This document shows, one piece after another, positions 27,609-33,817 of a DNA stretch of 33,817 bases. Source of the stretch: Sedimenticola thiotaurini. Its GTDB lineage: Bacteria; Pseudomonadota; Gammaproteobacteria; Chromatiales; Chromatiaceae. Position 1 is the first letter of the stretch; every line of letters starts with the position of its first letter. The notes under the pieces are model-generated. The model did no database searches. It saw nothing but the letters and a program-made list of their open reading frames with translations, and was not told where the DNA came from. The DNA lies in NCBI GenBank assembly GCA_011051715.1, contig DRKP01000095.1, forward strand, positions 1-33,817, given 5' to 3'. The position numbers and the translations under genes are program-made.

Positions 27609-28472
27609 TCAGGGGATTCGTCCCGCTGTCACCCGCTCGTTTCCGGCCAGGTCGCGGTGGGTCCCGATCTGCCCGAAGCCGGCCTGGCGCAGGATCCGCC
27701 GTACCGCGGCCCCCTGCTGGAAGCCATGCTCCAGCAGCAGCCGGCCACCTGCCCGCAGATGGGCCGGAGCCTGCTCCGCGATCCGCCGGATGGCGGACAG
27801 TCCGTCGTCGCCCGCTACCAGGGCGGAGAGGGGCTCGTGCTGCAGCTCCGGTGTCTGGAGATGGGGGTCGGCGGCGGCGACGTAGGGGGGGTTGGAGAGG
27901 ATCAGGTCGGATGGTGGTCGACCGGCCAGTGGCTCCAGCCAGTCACCCTGCAGGCACTCGACGGTGCCGAGGCCGAGACGTTCGAAGTTGTCCCGCGCCA
28001 CCGCCAGGGCCGCGGCGGAGCGGTCGGTGGCGATCACCCGGCAGGCGGGGCGCTCGTGGGCGACGGCGGCGGCGATGGCGCCACTGCCGGTGCCCAGGTC
28101 GGCGATGCGCCACGATGCCCGCGGCGGGATCAGTTCCAGCGCCAGCTCCACCAGCAGCTCGGTGTCGGGGCGGGGGACCAGGGTGTCGGGGGTGACCCGC
28201 AGGGAGAGGGACCAGAACTCCCGCTCGCCGGTGAGATAGGCCAGCGGTTCACCGGCCAGGCGCCGTTCGACCAGGGCGTGGTACGCCGTCTCCTGCTGCT
28301 CCGGCAGAGGGTTCCCGGGCCAGGCGTGGAGATGGCTGCGCGGCCGCTCCAGCAGGTGGGCCAGCAGCAGCTCCGCCTCCAGCCGGGGATCGGTTTCGTC
28401 CAGCGCAGCCAGGCGCCGTGCCGCCCGGGCCAGGGCGGTGCCGATGCTCCCTGCGCCCCAGTCGCGGGCCAA
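27609..28472 (-). CDS. prmC: Release factor glutamine methyltransferase PrmC
   Basis: PrmC (HemK) methylates the glutamine of the GGQ motif in release factors RF1 and RF2. The 287 residues have an N-terminal helical domain (about 1-75) with EAELLLAHLLER. Its REFWSLSLRVTPDTLVPRPDTELLVE block (84-109) is the family signature. SAM motif I is DLGTGSG (125-131) and the catalytic NPPY is at 194-197. It starts 3 nt after prfA, its substrate gene. Length and motifs are normal. Confidence 0.97.
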   Translation of the reverse strand: MARDWGAGSIGTALARAARRLAALDETDPRLEAELLLAHLLERPRSHLHAWPGNPLPEQQETAYHALVERRLAGEPLAYLTGEREFWSLSLRVTPDTLVPRPDTELLVELALELIPPRASWRIADLGTGSGAIAAAVAHERPACRVIATDRSAAALAVARDNFERLGLGTVECLQGDWLEPLAGRPPSDLILSNPPYVAAADPHLQTPELQHEPLSALVAGDDGLSAIRRIAEQAPAHLRAGGRLLLEHGFQQGAAVRRILRQAGFGQIGTHRDLAGNERVTAGRIP

Positions 28473-28475
28473 CGG

Positions 28476-29558
28476 CTACTCCTGCCCGGCCAGGGTGGCC
28501 AGCTGCTCCGCCTGGTGCTCCTGGACCAGGGGATCGATCACCTGGTCCAGGGCCCCGGCCAGCACCTCGTCCAGCTTGTAGAGGGTGAGGTTGATGCGGT
28601 GATCGGTGATCCGGTTCTGGGGGAAATTGTAGGTGCGGATGCGCTCGGAGCGATCACCGCTGCCCACCTGCAGCCTGCGTGAGGCGGCCTGTTCACTGGT
28701 CTGCTGCTGCTGCAGACTGGAGAGCAGTCTGGCCTGCAGCAGGGACATGGCGCGGGCCCGGTTCTTGTGCTGGGAGCGCTCGTCCTGACACTCCACCACG
28801 ATACCGCTGGGCAGGTGGGTGATGCGCACCGCCGAGTCGGTCTTGTTGACGTGCTGGCCACCGGCGCCGGAGGCGCGGTAGGTGTCGATACGCAGATCCG
28901 CCGGGTTGATCTCGACATCGTCGATGGCCTCCGCCTCCGGCAGTACCGCCACGGTGCAGGCCGAGGTATGGATGCGTCCCTGGGACTCGGTCTCCGGCAC
29001 CCGTTGCACCCGGTGGGTGCCGGATTCGAACTTCAGCCGGGAGTAGACGCCGCGCCCGCTGATCCGGAAGACGATCTCCTTATAGCCGCCCTGTTCGCCG
29101 GGACTCTCGCTGATGGTCTCCACCTGCCAGCCCCGCAGCTCGGCGTAGCGCAGGTACATGCGATGCAGGTCGGCGGCGAACAGGGCCGCCTCGGCGCCGC
29201 CGGTGCCGGCGCGGATCTCGAGAAAGATATTGCGCTCGTCGTTGGGGTCGGCCGGCAGCAGCAGTCGCTGCAGTTCCGGCTCCAGTGCCCGGCGTGCCTG
29301 CTCCGCCCGGGTCAGCTCCTCCTGCGCCAGGCCGGCCATCTCCGGATCCTGCAGCATTTCATGTGCGGCTGCGATGGTCTCTTCCTGCTCGCGGTAGCTG
29401 CCGTAGCAGGAAACCACCGGCTCCAGCCGGGCGTACTCCCGGCTCAGTTCGCGAAACCGCTCCTGGTCATTCTGTACCTCGGGTTCCGCCAGCAGGGCGG
29501 TGATCTCTTCGAAGCGGTCGCTGATCTGGTCCAGCTTGCTGCGTATGGACGGCTTCAT
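28476..29558 (-). CDS. prfA: Peptide chain release factor 1
   Basis: RF1 ends translation at UAG and UAA. The 360 residues are standard. The anticodon-like PxT motif is PET (188-190) in [16 protein letters not shown], and the peptidyl-tRNA hydrolysis motif is GGQ (233-235) in [18 protein letters not shown]. The [11 protein letters not shown] block (118-128) is also typical of class I release factors. It overlaps the hemA stop by 4 nt (ATGA) and is followed by prmC. Confidence 0.98.
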   Translation of the reverse strand: MKPSIRSKLDQISDRFEEITALLAEPEVQNDQERFRELSREYARLEPVVSCYGSYREQEETIAAAHEMLQDPEMAGLAQEELTRAEQARRALEPELQRLLLPADPNDERNIFLEIRAGTGGAEAALFAADLHRMYLRYAELRGWQVETISESPGEQGGYKEIVFRISGRGVYSRLKFESGTHRVQRVPETESQGRIHTSACTVAVLPEAEAIDDVEINPADLRIDTYRASGAGGQHVNKTDSAVRITHLPSGIVVECQDERSQHKNRARAMSLLQARLLSSLQQQQTSEQAASRRLQVGSGDRSERIRTYNFPQNRITDHRINLTLYKLDEVLAGALDQVIDPLVQEHQAEQLATLAGQE

Positions 29559-30826
29559 TGGCTGGAACCGGTCTCCTTGATCTGCAGCAGGGTGTTGGCC
29601 GCCTCCAGCAGGGCCAGCTCACCGTCGACGCCGGCCTGGCGGATCCGGGCGCTGGGGGTGTGCAGCAGCTTGTTGGTGAGGGTGTGGGCCAGGAACTGCA
29701 TCACCTGTTCCGGGGTCTTGCCGGCCTGCAGCTGTTTCATCGCCCGTCGCAACACCTCGTCGCGCATCCGTTCCGCCTTGCGGCGATAGTCGAGGACCAT
29801 GTCCACCGCATCCAGCGAGCGCAGCCAGCCCATGAACTCCTCGGTATGCAGGTCGATGATCTCCTGCGCCTGCTCCGCCGCCTCGCGGCGGGAGCGCATG
29901 TTCTCCTCGATCACCTCCTGCAGGTCGTCGACGGTGTAGAGGTAGACGTCGTTGAGATCGCCGACCTCGGCCTCGATGTCCCTCGGAACGGCTATGTCCA
30001 CCATAAAGATGGGCTGGTGGCGGCGCTTCTTCAGGGCGCTCTCCACCGTGCCCTTGCCCAGCACCGGCAGCGGGCTGGCGGTGGAGGAGATGACGATGTC
30101 CGCCTCCGGCAGGTGGGCCGGGATCTCGGTCAGGGCGATGGCGTAGCCGTCGAACTGGTTGGCCAGGCTGTGGGCCCGCTCCAGGGTGCGGTTGGCGACG
30201 ATGATGCGGCCGATTCCGTGCTGGTGCAGGTGGCGGGCGGCCAGTTCGATGGTCTCGCCGGCGCCGATCAGCAGGGCGCTCTGTTGCGCCAGGTCGCTGA
30301 AGATCTGACGCGCCAGGCTGACAGCGGCGAAGGCGATGGAGACCGGGCTGTGGCCGATGGCGGTGTCGGTACGCACCTGTTTCGCCACCGAGAAGGTGTG
30401 CTGGAACAGGCGCCCCAGCAGCTTGCCGGTGGTCGCCGCATCGGCAGCGGTCTGGTAGGCCTGCTTGACCTGGCCCAGGATCTGCGGTTCCCCCAGCACC
30501 ATCGAGTCCAGGCCGCTGGCGACCCGCAGCAGATGGGCCACGCTGTCCCGGTTCTCATGGCGATACAGGTAGGGGGCGATGGTCTCCAGCTCGAGGCCGT
30601 GAAAGTCACTCAGCCAGCGGCCCACCCGCTCCGCACCGTCGTCGCCATCGGTGGCGCAGTAGAGCTCGGTGCGATTGCAGGTGGAGAGGATCACCGCTTC
30701 CTCGAGGCCGGGCTGACCGCACAGGCTGCGCAGCGCCCCGACCACGATATCCGGCCCGAAGGTCACCCGCTCCCGGATCTCCACCGGGGCGGTCTTGTGA
30801 TTGAGGCCGAGTGCGAGAAGTGCCAT
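29555..30826 (-). CDS. hemA: Glutamyl-tRNA reductase
   Basis: HemA reduces Glu-tRNA(Glu) to glutamate-1-semialdehyde, the first committed step of C5-pathway heme synthesis. The 423 residues start [19 protein letters not shown]. The catalytic cysteine is C50 in [10 protein letters not shown]. The NADPH domain has [16 protein letters not shown] and [11 protein letters not shown], then [13 protein letters not shown] and a C-terminal dimerisation region (about 320-420). It heads the hemA-prfA-prmC operon, with a promoter candidate at 30861-30889. No strong Shine-Dalgarno precedes the ATG at 30826. Confidence 0.98.
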   Translation of the reverse strand: MALLALGLNHKTAPVEIRERVTFGPDIVVGALRSLCGQPGLEEAVILSTCNRTELYCATDGDDGAERVGRWLSDFHGLELETIAPYLYRHENRDSVAHLLRVASGLDSMVLGEPQILGQVKQAYQTAADAATTGKLLGRLFQHTFSVAKQVRTDTAIGHSPVSIAFAAVSLARQIFSDLAQQSALLIGAGETIELAARHLHQHGIGRIIVANRTLERAHSLANQFDGYAIALTEIPAHLPEADIVISSTASPLPVLGKGTVESALKKRRHQPIFMVDIAVPRDIEAEVGDLNDVYLYTVDDLQEVIEENMRSRREAAEQAQEIIDLHTEEFMGWLRSLDAVDMVLDYRRKAERMRDEVLRRAMKQLQAGKTPEQVMQFLAHTLTNKLLHTPSARIRQAGVDGELALLEAANTLLQIKETGSSQ

Positions 30827-30860
30827 GGGAACCGGAAAGCCTGACCGTAGGGAATCTGAA

Positions 30861-30889
30861 ATTTTGTAGTATCAAGGGGTTGAATTCAA
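30861..30889 (-). promoter_or_regulatory. Candidate hemA promoter
   Basis: On the minus strand TTGAAT (30889-30884) and CAAAAT (30866-30861) are 17 nt apart; each matches four of six consensus bases. Transcription would begin near 30854, leaving a leader of about 28 nt before hemA. Confidence 0.45.
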
Positions 30890-30897
30890 GCTCCCTG

Positions 30898-30931
30898 CCC
30901 TTTTCCGCCCCCGGGCAGGGGCGGAAAAGGG
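30898..30931. repeat. Perfect 14-bp inverted repeat between hemA and the TPR lipoprotein gene
   Basis: CCCTTTTCCGCCCC (30898-30911) pairs without mismatch to GGGGCGGAAAAGGG (30918-30931) over a 6-nt loop. A competing smaller stem, CTGCCC (30895-30900) with GGGCAG (30913-30918), uses part of the same sequence. It lies between divergent promoters and lacks a T-run. Confidence 0.9.
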
Positions 30932-30961
30932 GGGTGGCGTCAGTGTCCAGGCCATTGTGAG

Positions 30962-30967
30962 TATGAT
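30962..30967 (+). promoter_or_regulatory. Candidate -10 element for the TPR lipoprotein operon
   Basis: TATGAT matches five of six consensus bases. The position 17 nt upstream (GTCAGT) is a poor -35, so an activator may be needed. Transcription would begin about 30 nt before the ATG at 31004, which has AGGAG five bases upstream. Confidence 0.35.
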
Positions 30968-31003
30968 AGATTCCCCGCTTCCGGGACAGTTCCAGGAGAG
31001 TCG

Positions 31004-32758
31004 ATGAACGGGTTGTTGAAACGGGTTGCCTGCCTTGGCGGTGTCCTGCTGCTGGTGGGCTGCAGCTCGCTGGAGCAGCGGCAGGGCGGGGCGTCGCAGG
31101 GGCAGCCTGTTGCCGCCACCGAACCGCCGAGGCTGCCGTTCACGCCCCCGGCACCGCCGGTGCGGGAACTGGACGAAGACCTGGTGTTCAGCGCCCTGGC
31201 CGGTGAGATCGCGCTGCAGCGCAGGGATTTTCCCCTCGCCTACCGCTACCAGATGCAGACCGCCCGCCTGGCCGGGGACGCGGCGGCGGCGGAGCGGGCG
31301 GCCCGTATCGCCCTGGTGCTGAAGCGGACCGAACTGGCCCGGGAAGCGGCGGCCCTGTGGACCAGGCTGGCCCCCAACAGCCTGGGCGCGCGCCAGCTGG
31401 CGGCCCTGCTGGCGATGAACGCGGGGCAGCGCGACGAGGCTTTCCGGCAGTTGCAGGCGATCCTGGCGATCAGCGAGGCGAAGGGGGAGGACGGCTACCT
31501 GGCCGCGATGGCGGCCCTGTCCAAGGCGAAGGACCATCCGGCCGCGCTGCAGATGCTGCGGCGGCTGGGCGCCGCCCACGGGGACGACCGCCGTGCCGGC
31601 TACGCCCTCTCCCTGCTGGCGATGATGTGGAAGGAGTATCCGATCGCCGAGCAGGAGATCCGTCGCCTGCTGGAGCAGTACCCGGACTGGGGGCGGGGCT
31701 ACTTCCTGTGGAGCCGCATCCGCATGAGCCAGGGTGACCAGCAGGGTGCGATCGACATTCTGCGCCGGGCCATCGGGCGCCAGCCGGACGACCTGGATCT
31801 GAATGCGGCGCTGGCCCGCCTGCTGGTGGAGTCCGGTGACTACCAGGCCGCCTACCGTCAGTTTCTCCGGGTGAGGCGGCTGGCCCCCAAGGATCCCGAT
31901 GTCGTCTACTCGCTGGGTGTGCTGGCGATGCAGCTGGAACGGGTGGAGGATGCACGGCGTTATTTCGAGCAGCTGCAGCAGCGCGGCCAGCGCAGCGACG
32001 ACGTTGCCTATTATCTGGGACGGATCGCGGAGCAGGATGGTCGGCTCGACGACGCCCTCGGCTGGTATCGTCGGGTACAGGGCGGCGGCTTCAAGTTCGA
32101 GGCCCAGCTGATGGCGATCCGGGTGCTGGCGCGCCTCGGACGGGTGGAGGAGGCGCGCAGTGAATTGCAGTCGCTGCGTATCCAGATGCCGGAGAAGGAG
32201 GTGCAACTGTACCTGCTGGAGGCGGGGATCCTGCGCGATTTCGGTACCCGGCAGCAGGTTCTCGGCCTGTACCGGAAGGCGCTCGTCGCCCATCCGGACG
32301 ATCCCGAGCTGCTCTATGCCCGTGGCCTCTACGCCGCCGAGATCGGACGCATGGAAATGATGGAGCGGGACCTGCGCAAGGTGATCGCCATGGATCCGAC
32401 CAATGCCGATGCCCTGAACGCCCTCGGCTATACCTTCGCCGACCAGTCCCGGCGTTTCGAGGAGGCCCAGTCGCTGATCTCGCGGGCGCTGAAGCTGAAG
32501 CCGGATTCACCCGCGATTCTCGACAGCATGGGCTGGTTGCAGTATCGCATGGGCAACTATGAGCAGGCGCTGGTTTTCCTGCAGCGCGCCTATGGGCTGG
32601 ACAGGGATTCGGAGATCGCCGCCCATCTGGGCGAGGTGCTGTGGATGACCGGTGATCGTGCGGGCGCGCGCCGTATCTGGGAGCAGGCGCTGAAACGGGA
32701 TCCCGACAGCCGCTATCTGAAGGAGACGGTGGAACGTCTCACCGGTTCGCGGCCCTGA
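31004..32758 (+). CDS. TPR-repeat outer-membrane lipoprotein
   Basis: The strong ribosome site AGGAG (30994-30998) sets the ATG at 31004. The 584-residue product has a lipoprotein signal peptide with lipobox LLVGC (lipidated C20) and S-S after it, favouring the outer membrane. From about 60 to 575 it is made of helical tetratricopeptide repeats, clearest in DPTNADALNALGYTFADQ and SPAILDSMGWLQYRMGNYEQALVFLQRAY. The same type of gene lies divergent from hemA in Pseudomonas and many gammaproteobacteria; its function there is not established to my knowledge. A scaffold role in the envelope is inferred from the repeats. ispE follows after 10 nt. Confidence 0.92.
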   Translation: MNGLLKRVACLGGVLLLVGCSSLEQRQGGASQGQPVAATEPPRLPFTPPAPPVRELDEDLVFSALAGEIALQRRDFPLAYRYQMQTARLAGDAAAAERAARIALVLKRTELAREAAALWTRLAPNSLGARQLAALLAMNAGQRDEAFRQLQAILAISEAKGEDGYLAAMAALSKAKDHPAALQMLRRLGAAHGDDRRAGYALSLLAMMWKEYPIAEQEIRRLLEQYPDWGRGYFLWSRIRMSQGDQQGAIDILRRAIGRQPDDLDLNAALARLLVESGDYQAAYRQFLRVRRLAPKDPDVVYSLGVLAMQLERVEDARRYFEQLQQRGQRSDDVAYYLGRIAEQDGRLDDALGWYRRVQGGGFKFEAQLMAIRVLARLGRVEEARSELQSLRIQMPEKEVQLYLLEAGILRDFGTRQQVLGLYRKALVAHPDDPELLYARGLYAAEIGRMEMMERDLRKVIAMDPTNADALNALGYTFADQSRRFEEAQSLISRALKLKPDSPAILDSMGWLQYRMGNYEQALVFLQRAYGLDRDSEIAAHLGEVLWMTGDRAGARRIWEQALKRDPDSRYLKETVERLTGSRP

Positions 32759-32768
32759 CCACTCCGTC

Positions 32769-33611
32769 GTGAGTGAGCGTGCAGAGTACTGGCCCGCGCC
32801 GGCCAAGCTGAACCTGATGCTGCGGGTGGTGGGGCGGCGGCCGGACGGATATCACCTGCTGCAGACCGTGTTCCAGTTTCTCGATCACGGTGACCGGCTC
32901 CGGTTCCGGCTGCGGGACGATGGTCGTATCCTGCGCCCCGGCGACATCGACGGGGTGGCGGAGGCGGACGACCTGGTGGTGCGGGCCGCGCGACTGCTGC
33001 AGCAGGTGGCCGGTGTTTCCCGGGGGGTGGAGATCGGCCTGGACAAGAGGCTCCCGATGGGGGCCGGACTCGGTGGCGGCAGCTCGGATGCGGCAACCAC
33101 CCTGGTGGCGCTGAACCGGCTGTGGGGCTGCGGCCTGGACCGAGCCGCGCTGGCCCGGCTGGGGCTGAGGCTCGGTGCGGATGTGCCCGTGTTCGTGCAC
33201 GGGTTCGCCGCCTGGGCCGAGGGGGTGGGTGAACGGCTGCAGCCGGTGGATCTGCCAGAGCCCTGGTACCTGGTGCTGGTTCCACCCTGCCATGTCTCCA
33301 CTGCGGTGGTGTTCGCCGACCCCCGGTTGACACGGGACTCCCCCCGGATCACAATACGCGACTTTCTCGCCGGCAGCAGGGAAAACGACTGCGTGTCCGT
33401 CGTCCGGCGCCGCTTTCCCGCGGTGGCAGAGGCGATGGAGTGGCTGGGCAGATTCGCGGAACCACAGTTGACGGGCACCGGGGCAGGTGTGTTTGCCTGC
33501 TTTCCGGACGAGATGTCGGCCAGGGCGGTGTGGAAGAAGGCAGCGGAACGCTATCCCGCGTTCGTCGCCCGTGGTCGCAATCTGTCCCCCCTGCGCGAAC
33601 GGGAACACTGA
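32769..33611 (+). CDS. ispE: 4-diphosphocytidyl-2-C-methyl-D-erythritol kinase
   Basis: IspE phosphorylates CDP-methylerythritol in the MEP pathway to isoprenoids (including the lipid carrier for cell wall synthesis). A GTG start at 32769 gives 280 residues; no clear ribosome site is seen, so coupling to the preceding gene is likely. The GHMP-kinase fold has WPAPAKLNLMLRVVGRRPDGYH (about 8-29, K13), the ATP loop PMGAGLGGGSSDAA (96-109) and the catalytic D138 in LGADVPVF, with a C-terminal GTGAGVFACF. tRNA-Gln follows after 15 nt, the normal gammaproteobacterial order, but lolB is missing upstream. Confidence 0.96.
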   Translation: MSERAEYWPAPAKLNLMLRVVGRRPDGYHLLQTVFQFLDHGDRLRFRLRDDGRILRPGDIDGVAEADDLVVRAARLLQQVAGVSRGVEIGLDKRLPMGAGLGGGSSDAATTLVALNRLWGCGLDRAALARLGLRLGADVPVFVHGFAAWAEGVGERLQPVDLPEPWYLVLVPPCHVSTAVVFADPRLTRDSPRITIRDFLAGSRENDCVSVVRRRFPAVAEAMEWLGRFAEPQLTGTGAGVFACFPDEMSARAVWKKAAERYPAFVARGRNLSPLREREH

Positions 33612-33626
33612 TCGCCGACGAATCGA

Positions 33627-33701
33627 TGGGGCGTCGCCAAGTGGTAAGGCACAGGGTTTTGATCCCTGCATGCGCAGGTTCGAATCCTGCCGCCCCAGCC
33701 A
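33627..33701 (+). tRNA. tRNA-Gln (anticodon TTG)
   Basis: A 75-nt cloverleaf with encoded CCA. The acceptor stem pairs TGGGGCG (33627-33633) with CGCCCCA (33691-33697), discriminator G33698, then CCA. The anticodon stem CAGGG / CCCTG encloses loop TTTTGAT, anticodon TTG. The T arm GCAGG-TTCGAAT-CCTGC is intact. It lies 15 nt after ispE, so both may share a transcript. Confidence 0.97.
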
Positions 33702-33738
33702 TATTTGCGGAGTGCTGCGGCCGACCACGGCAGGATGA

Positions 33739-33811
33739 GAACCGAAAGGTTCGACAGGCCCGCATAGCGGGCCTGAACGGCGGAGCGGAGCGAGGCCGGC
33801 CCCGGAGGGGC
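33739..33811 (+). other. Run of three hairpins downstream of tRNA-Gln
   Basis: Hairpin 1 is GAACC-GAAA-GGTTC (33739-33752). Hairpin 2 is a perfect 9-bp stem, CAGGCCCGC-ATA-GCGGGCCTG (33755-33775). Hairpin 3 is GCCCC-GGA-GGGGC (33799-33811). Purine-rich linkers separate them and the pattern may continue past the window. No T-run is present. It may act in tRNA 3' processing or termination; I see no coding potential. Confidence 0.6.
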
Positions 33812-33817
33812 GGAGGG

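Overview
The window is a compact, high-GC, gene-dense stretch of ordinary bacterial chromosome. Gene content and order point to a gammaproteobacterium: aroQ-accB-accC-prmA, mreBCD divergent from gatCAB, hemA-prfA-prmC-moeB divergent from a TPR lipoprotein, and ispE next to tRNA-Gln. The arrangement resembles Chromatiales/Ectothiorhodospiraceae-type sulfur bacteria, but this placement is inference from synteny and I could not test it. I see no insertion sequence, prophage, CRISPR array or plasmid function, and almost every gene is a recognisable housekeeping gene.

Layout. (1) 1-6417, minus strand: cutA, dsbD and a TlpA-like thioredoxin, then aroQ-accB-accC-prmA (prmA runs off the left edge), covering disulfide reduction, dehydroquinate dehydratase, the biotin half of acetyl-CoA carboxylase and L11 methylation. 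(2) 6714-7172, plus strand: fxsA alone. (3) 7194-19908, minus strand: a long envelope cluster read from mreB through mreC, mreD, mrdA, rodA, mltB, rlpA, dacA and dat, then ybeD-lipB-lipA and an ElyC-like gene. This puts the rod-shape elongation machinery, its peptidoglycan-trimming enzymes and lipoate synthesis in one array. (4) 20249-23482, plus strand: gatC-gatA-gatB, the Asp/Glu-tRNA amidotransferase. (5) 23579-25450, minus strand: a TTG-start diguanylate cyclase and an ANTAR-type response regulator with a perfect CRP-type palindrome upstream. (6) 25669-30826, minus strand: hemA-prfA-prmC, an unrecognised small protein, moeB, and a methyltransferase translationally coupled to moeB. (7) 31004-33701, plus strand: a TPR lipoprotein, ispE and tRNA-Gln(TTG), then a run of hairpins to the window end.

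How the parts work together. MreBCD, PBP2 (mrdA), RodA, MltB, RlpA and DacA form the elongasome with its remodelling enzymes. The aminotransferase (dat) may supply D-amino acids. PrmC methylates the GGQ loop of the neighbouring prfA product. LipB and LipA act in sequence on lipoyl domains. HemA, IspE and GatCAB all serve tRNA-linked or isoprenoid housekeeping.

I found no convincing undescribed multi-gene system. The points most worth a second look are: an apparent ATC start codon of mreC with an ideal Shine-Dalgarno; a DsbD with two complete tandem alpha domains; the absence of lolB from its usual place before ispE; a small HMA-like protein with a C-x6-C motif between prmC and moeB; a methyltransferase with NLPA instead of NPP(Y/F) fused by overlap to moeB; a 7-bp tandem repeat plus an anti-Shine-Dalgarno sequence just upstream of mrdA; the CRP-type site before the ANTAR regulator; and several perfect palindromes in intergenic regions.
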